Assembly: GCA_964633285.1 (NCBI GenBank)
Contig: CAZWGA010000011.1
Location: 45,807 to 109,806 of the forward strand
DNA length: 64,000 bases
DNA from: 20CM-2-55-15 sp964633285
GTDB taxonomy: Bacteria > Acidobacteriota > Terriglobia > 20CM-2-55-15
Direction: 5' to 3'
Below, piece by piece: positions 34,504 through 43,515 of this stretch. A program made the position numbers and the translations under genes. Positions within the stretch are counted from its first letter, which is position 1. Each line of letters starts with the position of its first letter. The notes under the pieces were generated by a model, which was not told where the DNA came from, did not search any database, and saw nothing but the letters and a program-made list of their open reading frames with translations.

Positions 34504-35142
34504 ATGTATTACGTCCTGGCTTTACTTTTCCTCACAATGCCTGCGCAGGTAAAGGATCTCAACAACCTGGTGGACGGGGTCGAGAAATCCTTCCAGGGGA
34601 TGAAGGATTTTCAGGCTGATTTTATCCAGATTTTTGAAGATCCTTTGAACCGAAAACAACAGGAGTCGGGTCATTTATATCTGATGAAGCCGCGCAGAAT
34701 GCGATGGGAGTACAAGAGTCCGGAGGACAAACTCTTCGTATCGGATGGAAAGACCGTTTACTTCTACATTCCTGCCGACCGGCAGGTTCATAAGGATGCG
34801 GTTAAGGATACATTCGACGACCGGATGCCTTTGATGTTCCTGCTGGGCCGGTCGGATTTGCGAAATGAGTTCACGCAGTTCGCCGAGTTAAAGGCGAAGC
34901 CGTTCTTTGAAGGAACGAGAGTCATCCAGATGTATCCAAAGAGAAAGACTGACCTTAAGGAAGTCATTATGGAAGTCGATCCGTCGAACTACCAGATACG
35001 ACGGCTCCTGTTGTCCCACAGCGATGGCTCGCATTCGCAGTTCATCTTTTCAAATATTCGGACCAATACCGGCGTGCATTCGGACGTATTTGATTTCAAG
35101 GTGCCCGCCGGCATTTCGGTTGTGGAAGGAATCGGCCAATAG
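34504..35142 (+). CDS. LolA-like outer-membrane lipoprotein carrier
   Basis: A 212-residue periplasmic protein with a short signal peptide (YYVLALLFLTMPAQ) and a LolA/LolB half-barrel: FQGMKDFQADFIQIF, GHLYLMKPRRMRWEY and DGKTVYFYIPADRQV are family signatures. LolA carries lipids or lipoproteins across the periplasm. ATG 34504 is chosen over TTG 34468 because it starts the signal peptide. Its position behind an MMPL transporter mirrors MMPL-LolA pairs known from aryl polyene-type clusters. It ends seven bases before the GspF gene. Confidence 0.86.
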   Translation: MYYVLALLFLTMPAQVKDLNNLVDGVEKSFQGMKDFQADFIQIFEDPLNRKQQESGHLYLMKPRRMRWEYKSPEDKLFVSDGKTVYFYIPADRQVHKDAVKDTFDDRMPLMFLLGRSDLRNEFTQFAELKAKPFFEGTRVIQMYPKRKTDLKEVIMEVDPSNYQIRRLLLSHSDGSHSQFIFSNIRTNTGVHSDVFDFKVPAGISVVEGIGQ

Positions 35143-35148
35143 CGACGG

Positions 35149-36354
35149 ATGGAATTCAGCTGCAAATACGCCAAACCGACGGGTGAAGTCGTTACCGACG
35201 TCATGGTCGGCCAGACCATGGACGAGGTCCGGCACCGGCTCCATGAACAGGGTCTGCTTCCCATCTCCATCCGCCCCCGCGGCTGGTCGATATCCCTCCG
35301 GCGCCGCAAACGCCAGCAAACGATCAAGCCGGACGATTTCATCCTCTTTAATCAGCAATTCGTGGCTTTGATTCGAGCCGGTCTTCCGATTCTGAAATCT
35401 CTCGATTTACTTAAAGATCGGATCGCTAATCCACTGCTGCGCCAGCATATGGCGAATGTGCGCGATCGGGTTTTTTCGGGCGCGCTTCTTTCAGAGGCGC
35501 TACGGGCGCAGGGCCTCTTTCCAACGGTTTACACCGCTTCCGTATTTGCGGGCGAACGGAGCGGCAACCTGGTGGAAGTCATCAACCGGTACGTTCAATA
35601 TGAAAAGACGATCCTGAGCGTTCGCAAAAGATTCGTAAATTCTCTGATCTATCCGGCCTTTTTGATTGTCCTTGCAATTGTGATGATTGGCGTCATTTTG
35701 ACGTACGTCATCCCTCGGTTCGCGGAGTTGTATGCGGATCTGAATACGCCGTTGCCGATCACGACGCGCGTGCTGATCGCCACATCGAATACGTTGCAGA
35801 GTCATTTGGTTCTGATCGTGCCAGCAATAGTGGGCGCCTTCATCGCCGTCAAAATCTGGATGGGGAGCCGGCGCGGCCAGCATTGGATGGATGAGCTGAA
35901 GTTGACGGCTCCGATTGTCGGAAACTTGTGGACGATGTTTTCGATGTCCCAGCTTTCGCGCACTCTTGCGACACTGCTGCAAGGCGGAATTCCGCTGGTT
36001 GCTGCGCTCGAAGTAGCGCGGGATGCTTCAGGCAATCGTGTGATCGGCGAGTCGATTCGCGGAGCGATCACGCAGGTGAGGGAAGGAAAGCCGCTGTCCG
36101 ACAGCCTGGAGAGGACCGGACATTTTCCGGACCTTGCGCTCGAAATGATTCGCGTCGGCGAACAGACCGGATCACTGCCGGACATGCTGAATCACGTCGC
36201 GGATTTCTATGACGAAGATGTGAATATCCGGTCGAGCGCGCTCTTGAGCTGGGTTGAACCGATGATTCTGATCTTCGTCGCCGCGTTTATCGCGACGGTT
36301 TTGATTTCGCTTTATATGCCGATCTTCAGTCTCGGCACGTCCGTACAACAATGA
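35149..36354 (+). CDS. GspF/PilC-family platform protein, second copy
   Basis: A 401-residue inner-membrane platform protein paralogous to 6-1208, with two T2SSF repeats: the first begins FNQQFVALIRAGLPILKSL and the second carries MFSMSQLSRTLATLLQGGIPL and VGEQTGSLPDML. An N-terminal extension (1-60) resembles the cytoplasmic arm of GspF. It heads an operon in which every gene overlaps the next by four bases and which codes for ATPase, PilM-, N-, O-, P-like proteins and a pseudopilin. It could belong to a second pilus, a type II secretion system or a hybrid. Confidence 0.92.
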   Translation: MEFSCKYAKPTGEVVTDVMVGQTMDEVRHRLHEQGLLPISIRPRGWSISLRRRKRQQTIKPDDFILFNQQFVALIRAGLPILKSLDLLKDRIANPLLRQHMANVRDRVFSGALLSEALRAQGLFPTVYTASVFAGERSGNLVEVINRYVQYEKTILSVRKRFVNSLIYPAFLIVLAIVMIGVILTYVIPRFAELYADLNTPLPITTRVLIATSNTLQSHLVLIVPAIVGAFIAVKIWMGSRRGQHWMDELKLTAPIVGNLWTMFSMSQLSRTLATLLQGGIPLVAALEVARDASGNRVIGESIRGAITQVREGKPLSDSLERTGHFPDLALEMIRVGEQTGSLPDMLNHVADFYDEDVNIRSSALLSWVEPMILIFVAAFIATVLISLYMPIFSLGTSVQQ

Positions 36355-37956
36355 AGGAAGTTATCGAAAACAAGGAACGAGATCGCGCGACTGCGAAGCA
36401 GCTCGCGGAGCGATATCGATACGAGTACGTCGATCTGAAAGGCCTTCATCTCGATCTCGAATTATTCCGCTCGATTCAGGTCGACCTGATGTTCCGCTAC
36501 AACTTTGTTCCCCTTCGCATTGAAGGGCACTCCCTGGTTGTGGCCATGGCCGATCCGAGCGATCTTGTCGTCGTTGATGAAGTTTCGGCATTGCTGGGCC
36601 GGCCGCTCATCATCAACGTCGCGGCGCTTTCGGAAATCCAGGATCTTTTGAAGAAGTCGGAGTCTTCGCAGCGCATGCTCGAAGAAGCGACCGAGGGTTT
36701 CAAGCTCGATCTCATCCGTGAGGATGAATCCGGCGAAGAAACCATCACGATCGAAAAGATCACTCAGGAAGAATCAAGCCCGATCATCCGCCTGGTCGAT
36801 ACCATCATTTTTACCGCGCTTGAACGCCGTGCCAGTGACATTCATATTGAGACCCGCGACGCCGAAGTGGGGGTCAAATACCGCATTGACGGCTCTCTGA
36901 ACGAAGCCATGGCGCCGATCGCCAAAGAGCATCACTCGACCATCATTTCGCGTATCAAAGTCATGTCGGAGCTGGATATCTCCGAGCGCCGGGTGCCGCA
37001 GGACGGACGCTTCAAAACGCGTTATAAGGGCCGCTCGATCGACTTCCGCGTGTCGATCATGCCGTCGATTCATGGCGAGGATGCCGTGATCCGTATTCTC
37101 GACAAAGAATCGCTGAGCGAAAAATTCCGGACTTTGAATCTGGAAGTCGTCGGATTCTCGGAAAACGACATCAAGAAATTCCGGCGCTACATCAGCGAGC
37201 CTTACGGCATGGTGCTGGTGACCGGACCGACGGGAAGCGGTAAGACAACAACGCTCTATGCCGCGCTCATGGAAATCCGGAACGAGGAAGACAAGATCCT
37301 GACGATTGAAGATCCCGTCGAATATCAGATTCGCGGCATTACCCAGATTCCGGTGAACGAGAAAAAAGGACTCACATTCGCGCGCGGTCTCCGATCGATT
37401 TTGCGGCACGATCCGGACAAGATCATGGTTGGGGAAATCCGCGACGTCGAGACGGCGCAAATCGCCATTCAGTCCGCCCTCACCGGGCATCTTGTGTTTA
37501 CGTCGGTTCACGCGAATAACGTCGTTGATGTGCTGGGACGTTTCCTGAATATGGGAGTCGATCCGTATAACTTTGTTTCGGCGCCTAACTGCAATCCTTG
37601 CTCACCGGCTGGTTCGCATGATCTGCGCAAATTGCAGGAAACCCATCCAGCACCCGGACTCGCTGTTGATCGAGTCGGGGTTAAAACCGGAAGCGTATCG
37701 CGAGTTCGCCTTCTATGAAGGTGAAGGATGTCTGGACTGCAACGGCACGGGATATCGAGGACGCACGGCGATACACGAACTGCTCGATCTCTCCGACCAC
37801 ATTCGCGAAATGATTATCGAGAGACGGCCGACTTCGGAAATCAAGCGCGCGGCTCACGAAGAAGGGATGACTTTTCTGCGGGAGTCGGCGCTCGCCAAAG
37901 TGTTCGCGGGCATCACGACTCTGAAAGAAATCAACAAGGTCACATTCATTGAGTAG
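36351..37956 (+). pseudogene. PilB/GspE assembly ATPase interrupted by a one-base frameshift
   Basis: A hexameric traffic ATPase that powers pilus or pseudopilus assembly. The first frame (36351-37718) has the T2SSE N-domain, Walker A GPTGSGKTTTLYAAL near residue 292, Walker B IMVGEIRD and the His box VFTSVHANN. It then derails at VSAPNCNPC. The second frame (to 37956) continues with LTAILAHRLVRMICANC and a CxxC..CxxC zinc site (CANC, CLDC). Removing one C of the pair at 37584-37585 restores VSALTAILAHRLVR and a 534-residue protein. Both halves look conserved and the operon is intact, so a sequencing or recent mutation is most likely; a natural +1 shift is conceivable. Confidence 0.9.
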
Positions 37957-38851
37957 GGCACTGATCGAAAACATTACGGAAGTCTTCAAGCCGCAGGCGC
38001 CGCTCTGGTCGTGTGAGCTGACTTCGAAGCACATCATCGTGGGCGGTGTGACGAATCGAAGGAGTCAGATCGCCGGAAAGATGATGGCCGAATTGCCTGA
38101 CGGAACAGTGACGTCTTCTCACTCCGAGCCGAATATCCGTAATCTCGATGCCGCTCGATCGGCAGCGCGGGATGTTCTTCAGCATTCGGGATTCAGGGGA
38201 TCCGAGATTGCCCTCGTTGTGCCCGACGATACAGCGCGCATCGCATTTGTGACGGCGGAGAATTTATCGAAGAATCACGAAGACCAGAAGACATTCATTC
38301 GATGGAAGCTCAAGAAAACTGTTCCGTTCGACGTGGATACGGCTCAGGTTTCATATCGAATCGTGGGACCGCACCGTACAGGTTCCGGTGTCGACATGCT
38401 CGTCGCGCTTTCCCCGCGAAGTATCGTCGAGGAATACGAAAATCTGTTCGACACCATGGATATTCACGCTGGCTCCGTTCTTCCGTCGACACTGGCCGCG
38501 CTGAATCTTTTGAAGACTTCCGATGGTGATTCTCTCTTCCTGAAGATCGCCCCCGATTGTGTGACTACAACGATTTTTCAGAATCGGCGGGCTCAGTTCT
38601 ATCGCCGTGTCACCGACGTATCCTTGTATGACGCCGCTTATCCAACTGTCATGTATTACCAGGACAAGCTGGGCGGCAAGTTGCTCGAGCAGATGTTCGT
38701 ATGCGGATACAACGAAGAATTGCGGCCGCAGTTGACGGAATTGCAGGAGAAGCTGGGCCTCGCGCCGCAACGCCTCGAGCCGAAAAGTGTAGACGATGTT
38801 TTTAAGCCGGCCTTTGGAGCCGTTCATCTGAAGACGGAAGGCGTGTTGTGA
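37949..38851 (+). CDS. PilM-like actin-fold assembly protein
   Basis: A 300-residue cytoplasmic protein resembling PilM or the cytoplasmic half of GspL. It begins near a strand WSCELTSKHIIVGGV, then has IALVVPDDTARIAFV and FIRWKLKKTVPFD, typical of PilM, and a second lobe with ALNLLKTSDGDSLFLKIAP. PilM links the ATPase to the PilN/PilO inner-membrane complex. The start is TTG 37949, overlapping the ATPase stop; no better start keeps the first strand. Confidence 0.82.
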   Translation: MSRALIENITEVFKPQAPLWSCELTSKHIIVGGVTNRRSQIAGKMMAELPDGTVTSSHSEPNIRNLDAARSAARDVLQHSGFRGSEIALVVPDDTARIAFVTAENLSKNHEDQKTFIRWKLKKTVPFDVDTAQVSYRIVGPHRTGSGVDMLVALSPRSIVEEYENLFDTMDIHAGSVLPSTLAALNLLKTSDGDSLFLKIAPDCVTTTIFQNRRAQFYRRVTDVSLYDAAYPTVMYYQDKLGGKLLEQMFVCGYNEELRPQLTELQEKLGLAPQRLEPKSVDDVFKPAFGAVHLKTEGVL

Positions 38852-39432
38852 TGCGCGGAGCAACCGAGATCAACTTATCCACACGGCCGTTCCCGGCGTA
38901 CCGGCTCATCAATATCGCCCTCGCCGCGATTGTGATTGTTCTGATTGTCGTGTCCGTTTGGCAGGGTGTTGGATTTGCCCGCTATTCGCGGCTTTCCCGT
39001 TCGTTGCGTCCTGGCGAACAGGAAGCGCGGGTCGAATCCGCATCGCTGGGAACTCGGGTCGCCGAGCTCGAAGCGCGGCTGGACCGGCCGGAAGCTGCGG
39101 CAAAACTCAATGAGATCACATTCCTGAATCGCCTCATCGCGAGACGAGGGCTTTCCTGGACCCGGCTTTTTGCAAACCTCGAAGACATGGTTCCCGAGAA
39201 TGTGCATTTGACGAACCTGACGCCCGATATCGGCGCGAGCGGCGTGACTTTGCACATCGGCGTGCGCGGCAGAAGTATCGAGGATGTGAAGGAATTCATT
39301 GCGCGTCTCGAAAAATCGCCGGTGTTTGAGAATGTTATCGTCTCGGCGGAAGAAAAACGCGATCCCAATGTAGCGACCGATGTCGATGTCACGCTGAGCG
39401 CGATCTATTATCCACAGAGGGATACCCGATGA
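38848..39432 (+). CDS. PilN-like inner-membrane assembly protein
   Basis: A 194-residue bitopic protein with the PilN signature near the start, INLSTRPFP, which binds PilM, followed by one membrane helix (INIALAAIVIVLIVVSVW), a coiled-coil stretch and a ferredoxin-like periplasmic domain. It starts at GTG 38848 or ATG 38851 on the preceding stop and overlaps the PilO-like gene by four bases. Confidence 0.86.
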   Translation: MMRGATEINLSTRPFPAYRLINIALAAIVIVLIVVSVWQGVGFARYSRLSRSLRPGEQEARVESASLGTRVAELEARLDRPEAAAKLNEITFLNRLIARRGLSWTRLFANLEDMVPENVHLTNLTPDIGASGVTLHIGVRGRSIEDVKEFIARLEKSPVFENVIVSAEEKRDPNVATDVDVTLSAIYYPQRDTR

Positions 39433-39995
39433 AGACGTATCGACGGCAGCGTCAGCAATACGTTTTCGCGGGACTGCTGGGCGTTGTTGCCGCCATCAAT
39501 CTGTTGTTCTTTCTGATCCTTTATCAGCCCTCGAGATCGGAATACTATCGCCTGCAGGACTCGATTCAACGAACGCGTGCCGAGACCGGATCCCGGCGTT
39601 TGAAAATCGACCGTCTGGAAAAGCTCAGCATCCAGCTTGAACGCTCGGCACAGGACCGGCGTGAGCTCTACACGATGCACTTCATTCCACGAAATGCCGG
39701 ATGGTCGGAAATCCTTCCCCAGCTCAATGCCGCCGTTGAACGCGCCGGCGTCAAAAATCAGCGGAAAGATTACGTCATCGACGTGGCTCCCCAATTCGGA
39801 TTGTATTCCGTTAAAATAAAGATACCTGTGACGGGCTCTTATCCGAACGTCGTGAATTTCATCAAGGATCTCGAGAACGCGGATACGTTCTTTATCATTA
39901 ACTCCATTGATGCTCGAGGTAGCGCGCTGACGGCAGGTCCAACGGCCGCGGATATTGCGCTGTCACTGAACATGGAGACGTTCTTTTATCAATGA
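39429..39995 (+). CDS. PilO-like inner-membrane assembly protein
   Basis: A 188-residue protein with one N-terminal membrane helix (YVFAGLLGVVAAINLLFFLI), a coiled coil (about 40-85) and a ferredoxin-like periplasmic domain with VTGSYPNVVNFIKDLENA, the PilO/GspM hallmark. With PilN it forms the inner-membrane alignment complex. Four-base overlaps on both sides support an operon. Confidence 0.86.
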   Translation: MKTYRRQRQQYVFAGLLGVVAAINLLFFLILYQPSRSEYYRLQDSIQRTRAETGSRRLKIDRLEKLSIQLERSAQDRRELYTMHFIPRNAGWSEILPQLNAAVERAGVKNQRKDYVIDVAPQFGLYSVKIKIPVTGSYPNVVNFIKDLENADTFFIINSIDARGSALTAGPTAADIALSLNMETFFYQ

Positions 39996-40564
39996 GCAAG
40001 CAGGACCGGCAAAAACTCAACATTCTGATTGTTCTGCTCATCGTGTTCGGGCTGATCGTTGTGATGGGTTATCGCATGTCTCGCCCGCCGACGGCGCTGA
40101 CGGTGCAGACCGCTGAACCCAGGACTTCTCAGAATCCTCCGGATCCAGGCGACGCCAGTATCCGCCTCGATCTCGTCGGGAAGGAAGAGAACGCAGAGGA
40201 TATCGGGAGACGGGATATCTTTGTTTATGGCAAGAAAGTCGTCCCCCAGAAAGGACCTGTTGCTGTGTCGAGTACGCCGCAACTGCCGCCCACACAGACG
40301 ACGACTCCCCAAGCGGTCATTCGCCCGCCGGTGACAAATCCGCCACCGCCACCGATTCCGTTGAAGTATCCGGGTTATTTCGTCGTGAATTCGCCGGGAG
40401 GGAATCTTATTGCGATTCTTGACGACGGCGTCCGTCATTACAACGTAACTGTAGGCGAAGTTCTGATGGGGCGATTCCGGATCACTCAAATATCAGACAA
40501 ATCTGTCGAAGTGGAAGATCTGGAATATAACCGCCGGCAGGCCATCCCGCTGACGAAGCCATGA
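39992..40564 (+). CDS. PilP/GspC-like protein
   Basis: A 190-residue bitopic protein with a membrane helix at about 9-28, a flexible Pro/Thr-rich linker (about 85-125 with a PPPPP run) and a small C-terminal beta domain (YFVVNSPGGNLIAILDDGVRHYNV, then VGEVLMGRFRITQI) resembling the homology region of PilP/GspC that docks to the secretin. The order PilM-N-O-P supports this. No lipobox is present, unlike classical PilP. No secretin is encoded in the window. Confidence 0.72.
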   Translation: MSKQDRQKLNILIVLLIVFGLIVVMGYRMSRPPTALTVQTAEPRTSQNPPDPGDASIRLDLVGKEENAEDIGRRDIFVYGKKVVPQKGPVAVSSTPQLPPTQTTTPQAVIRPPVTNPPPPPIPLKYPGYFVVNSPGGNLIAILDDGVRHYNVTVGEVLMGRFRITQISDKSVEVEDLEYNRRQAIPLTKP

Positions 40565-41607
40565 AAAAGCATCCAAGTGAAGCAGGCTTTTCTCTTGCGG
40601 CCATTATTTTCCTTGTGACCGCTGCATCGATTCTCGCTGCCGCTGCGGTTCCCGCATATCAGATGCAGGCGAAGCGTGAACTCGAACTCGAGCTGATTTT
40701 TCGCGGTGAAGAGTACACACGGGCGATACAAAAATATCAGAGGAAATTTGGCGTCTATCCGACGAGCGTCGATCAACTGGTCGAAACAAACCAACTGCGA
40801 TTTCTTCGAAAGGCATATAAGGATCCGATTACGGGAAAAGATTTTCGGGTGATTACTCTAAATCCGGATGGAAGCCTCACCGGCTCCAAAGTGTTTGCGC
40901 AGAACGTGAACGTTCAACCGATGTTCGGAAATACCACTCCATTTGGGCAGCAACAAGGTCAGAGCGGTCAGCAGCCCAACATCTTTGGCGGTCCTCAACA
41001 GCAGCAGCAACAACAACAGCAACAACAACAGCGCAATCCGCAGCAGCAACAGCAGCAGCCATTCACTCAGAATCAGTTTCAGCAGCAGCAAACGCCGTTT
41101 GCTCAGCAGCAGCCGACTCCTTTTGGCCAACAGCAACAGCAAGGCCAGTTTCAGGCACAGCGGCTGAATCAAGCCGGCCAGCAGCTCCAGCAGGCTTCAG
41201 GGCAGCGGGCCGGAACCGGCGGCGTTGGAAACACGTTGGGCACACCTATCGGAGCGGGCGGCATTGTGGGAGTGGCGTCGGACAGCGATCAAGCTTCGTT
41301 GCTCGTGTACAACCAGCGCCAGAAATACGCGGAATGGGAATTTATCGCGCTGCTGAATCAACAGGGACAACAGGGCCAGCAGGGGCAACAGCAGAATCCG
41401 CAAAATCAGCCGGGTGGGCAGAATCCGAACAGCCCGTTTCAGAATCGTCCGAATTCTCCATTCGGCGGACAACCATCCGGTAATCCCTTTGGCAATGCGC
41501 CGGGAGGATTCGGCAATACGCCCGGCGGCCAGCAGCCACGCGCGCCGACAACTCCGTTCGGTTTTGGTCCCGGTCCGCAACAGAACCCGCCCGGCAAACT
41601 GCCATGA
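40561..41607 (+). CDS. GspG-like pseudopilin with polyglutamine tail
   Basis: A 348-residue prepilin-like protein. The leader ends in EAG and the mature start is FSLAAIIF, so the usual Glu5 is Ala. A GspG-like globular start follows (AIQKYQRKFGVYPTSVDQLV, DPITGK). From about residue 125 the chain becomes low complexity with a run of twelve Gln at about 146-157, another of six, and NPF/SPFG-type repeats to the C-terminus, interrupted by a more ordinary block (GIVGVASDSDQASLLVYN and KYAEWEF, about 236-262). It closes the secretion operon and overlaps the enoyl-CoA hydratase start. Possible roles are a minor tip pseudopilin or an exported prion-like fibre subunit. Confidence 0.8.
   Translation: MKKHPSEAGFSLAAIIFLVTAASILAAAAVPAYQMQAKRELELELIFRGEEYTRAIQKYQRKFGVYPTSVDQLVETNQLRFLRKAYKDPITGKDFRVITLNPDGSLTGSKVFAQNVNVQPMFGNTTPFGQQQGQSGQQPNIFGGPQQQQQQQQQQQQRNPQQQQQQPFTQNQFQQQQTPFAQQQPTPFGQQQQQGQFQAQRLNQAGQQLQQASGQRAGTGGVGNTLGTPIGAGGIVGVASDSDQASLLVYNQRQKYAEWEFIALLNQQGQQGQQGQQQNPQNQPGGQNPNSPFQNRPNSPFGGQPSGNPFGNAPGGFGNTPGGQQPRAPTTPFGFGPGPQQNPPGKLP
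40987..41190 (+). repeat. CAG/CAA (Gln) triplet-rich tract in pseudopilin gene
   Basis: The stretch mixes CAA and CAG codons, with twelve consecutive Gln codons starting near 40996 and six near 41041. Mixing of synonymous codons argues for selection on glutamine rather than simple slippage, although slippage could vary the length. Confidence 0.8.
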
Positions 41608-42371
41608 AGTTTTCGACAATCGAATTCTTTCCGGGCCCGCGTGTCGCGAGCATCGTCCTGAATAGCCCGCCGTTAAACATCATTACTCTCGAAATGCTCG
41701 ATGAGTTGAATGCCGCGTGGCTGGAAGTGGAAGATCTCAAGGCACAAGTCGCGGTGATCTCCGGGGCCGGCGATAAAGCATTTTCCGCGGGCGTCGATAT
41801 TGCGGATCACATGCCCGGCAGAATCGAGACAACGCTGACGCGATTTCACGAATTCATTCGTAAGATCCGCAAGTCCGATTGCATCGCGCTCGCGGCGATT
41901 CACGGTCACACGCTCGGCGGAGGCTCCGAACTGGCGATGATGTGCGACCTGGTCATTGCCGCCGACAACACACGAATCGGTCAACCCGAGATTTCCCTCG
42001 GTTGCTATCCGCCGGTAGCCGTTGCCTACCTGCCCGGTGCGATTGGATTTCAGAAAGCGTCGGAGATGGTGCTGACCGGCGAGTCTCTTACTGCGGCGGA
42101 AGCCGAACGCGCAGGCATTATCAATAAAGTTGTATCGCGGGCCGAGCTCACCGAGACAGTGGATGCCTACGTCGACAAACTCCTCACCAAAAGTTCTGCT
42201 GTCCTTGCGCTCACCAAGCGGGCTCTTCGCGAAGGAGCAGGGCATCACTTTGAAAAAGCTCTCGACCGGACCCAGGAACTGTATCTTCGCGAACTGATCA
42301 AGACGGACGACATGGTCGAAGGGATGAACGCCTTCCTCGAAAAACGCGCGCCGTCGTGGAAGAACAAGTAG
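41604..42371 (+). CDS. Enoyl-CoA hydratase/isomerase family protein
   Basis: A 255-residue crotonase-fold enzyme that acts on acyl-CoA thioesters. It has SGAGDKAFSAGVDI for the CoA/oxyanion region and GHTLGGGSELAMMCDLVIAA, the second oxyanion strand, followed by the C-terminal trimerisation helix. It overlaps the pseudopilin stop by four bases, probably by chance or through operon extension, since no functional link is evident. Confidence 0.92.
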   Translation: MKFSTIEFFPGPRVASIVLNSPPLNIITLEMLDELNAAWLEVEDLKAQVAVISGAGDKAFSAGVDIADHMPGRIETTLTRFHEFIRKIRKSDCIALAAIHGHTLGGGSELAMMCDLVIAADNTRIGQPEISLGCYPPVAVAYLPGAIGFQKASEMVLTGESLTAAEAERAGIINKVVSRAELTETVDAYVDKLLTKSSAVLALTKRALREGAGHHFEKALDRTQELYLRELIKTDDMVEGMNAFLEKRAPSWKNK

Positions 42372-42395
42372 CGGCGCAGCGTACAACACGTCTGT

Positions 42396-42875
42396 TTACC
42401 CGCCCAGCGCCTCGAGAACTTCATCGTAATGTTGCGTTACTTTGACCTTTGGAAAGATGTGCGAGACTTTGCCTTGTTCATCGATGATGAACGTGGTGCG
42501 TTCGATTCCCATGTACTTGCGTCCATACATCGATTTTTCCTTCCATGTTCCGTAGGTTTCGACAATGGATTTGTCCGTATCCGCCAGCAAAGGAAAATTC
42601 AGGTCGAACTTCTTCTTGAATTTCTTGTGGGATTCGACGGAATCGATGCTCACACCCAGAACAACGGCTCGCTTCGATTGAATCTTCTTGATACCGTCGC
42701 GGAAGGCGCATGCTTCGGCGGTGCATCCCGGTGTGTCGTCCTTGGGATAGAAATACAGCACGACTTTCTGGCCCTTGAAATCCGAAAGTTTGACTTTGTG
42801 TCCAGCATCATTCAGGACGGTGAAATCCGGCGCTTTCTGACCCACTTTAAGACCGGTTGACGCGGGTTTAGACAT
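42396..42875 (-). CDS. bcp: Peroxiredoxin of the Bcp (PrxQ) type
   Basis: A 159-residue thiol peroxidase that reduces hydroperoxides. It has APDFTVLNDAGH, the peroxidatic Cys in DDTPGCTAEAC and a second Cys five residues on, the PrxQ-type resolving pair, plus RTTFIIDEQG. AAGGAG precedes the ATG. It is divergent from the ECF sigma gene. Confidence 0.94.
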   Translation of the reverse strand: MSKPASTGLKVGQKAPDFTVLNDAGHKVKLSDFKGQKVVLYFYPKDDTPGCTAEACAFRDGIKKIQSKRAVVLGVSIDSVESHKKFKKKFDLNFPLLADTDKSIVETYGTWKEKSMYGRKYMGIERTTFIIDEQGKVSHIFPKVKVTQHYDEVLEALGG

Positions 42876-42993
42876 CGATTGCTCCTTAATGAAGACTCAG
42901 GCCTGTTACCGGCAAATCCATATTGGCCCTACACTTTTACCATGATTGTTAATAGGATGCGCGAGTCATCGTTTTATGAGTGAGGAGCAGATT

Positions 42994-43515
42994 GTGACGC
43001 CAACCCTGCAACGGACCAGCACCCGGGCATTACCCGCGGATTTCGAACAAATGTTCCGAAGCCATCACGACCTGGTATATCGCGCGGCCTATCGCATTAC
43101 CGGGAATTCCGAAGACGCCGAAGATGTTCTGCAAACTCTTTTTCTACGACTGCTTCGGCGTGAATCACTACCGGATATCAGTGAAAATCCGAAGGGCTAT
43201 CTTCATCGCGCTGCAGTAAACATTGCGCTCGATGTCATTAAACTGCGCAAACGGAGCGTGCCTGTGGAAGATTCGCAGCTTGCGGAACGGCGCAGCGACC
43301 CGAAAGCAGCCGAGGCGGAGGAATGCATACGCCTTGCGTTGGCGGAACTGAGTCCGAAAGCCGCCGAGATATTCGTGCTTAAACATATTGAGGGCTATGA
43401 CAACGAAGAAATCGCAAAACTGGTTGGAACGTCGCGAGGGACGATCGCAGTCCTTCTGTTTCGCGCGCGCGCTCGCGTGAAGAAATCCATACGTATGCAG
43501 AGAGGCCGACTATGA
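42994..43515 (+). CDS. ECF-type RNA polymerase sigma factor
   Basis: A sigma-70 family ECF factor of about 173 residues. Region 2 reads FRSHHDLVYRAAYRITGNSEDAEDVLQTLFLRL and region 4 AEIFVLKHIEGYDNEEIAKLVGTSRGTIAVLLFRARARVKK. The frame is open from 42946; I prefer GTG 42994 because GAGGAG at 42981-42986 is correctly spaced, but ATG 42976 (MSEEQIV) is possible. The stop overlaps the start of the anti-sigma/FecR gene, so both are a regulatory pair. Confidence 0.9.
   Translation: MTPTLQRTSTRALPADFEQMFRSHHDLVYRAAYRITGNSEDAEDVLQTLFLRLLRRESLPDISENPKGYLHRAAVNIALDVIKLRKRSVPVEDSQLAERRSDPKAAEAEECIRLALAELSPKAAEIFVLKHIEGYDNEEIAKLVGTSRGTIAVLLFRARARVKKSIRMQRGRL

Noticed and set aside
40987..41190. Repetitive triplets that could suggest a CRISPR array or tandem repeat locus
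   Set aside because: The repeats are CAA/CAG codons in frame in a pseudopilin gene; there are no spacers of uniform length and no cas genes.
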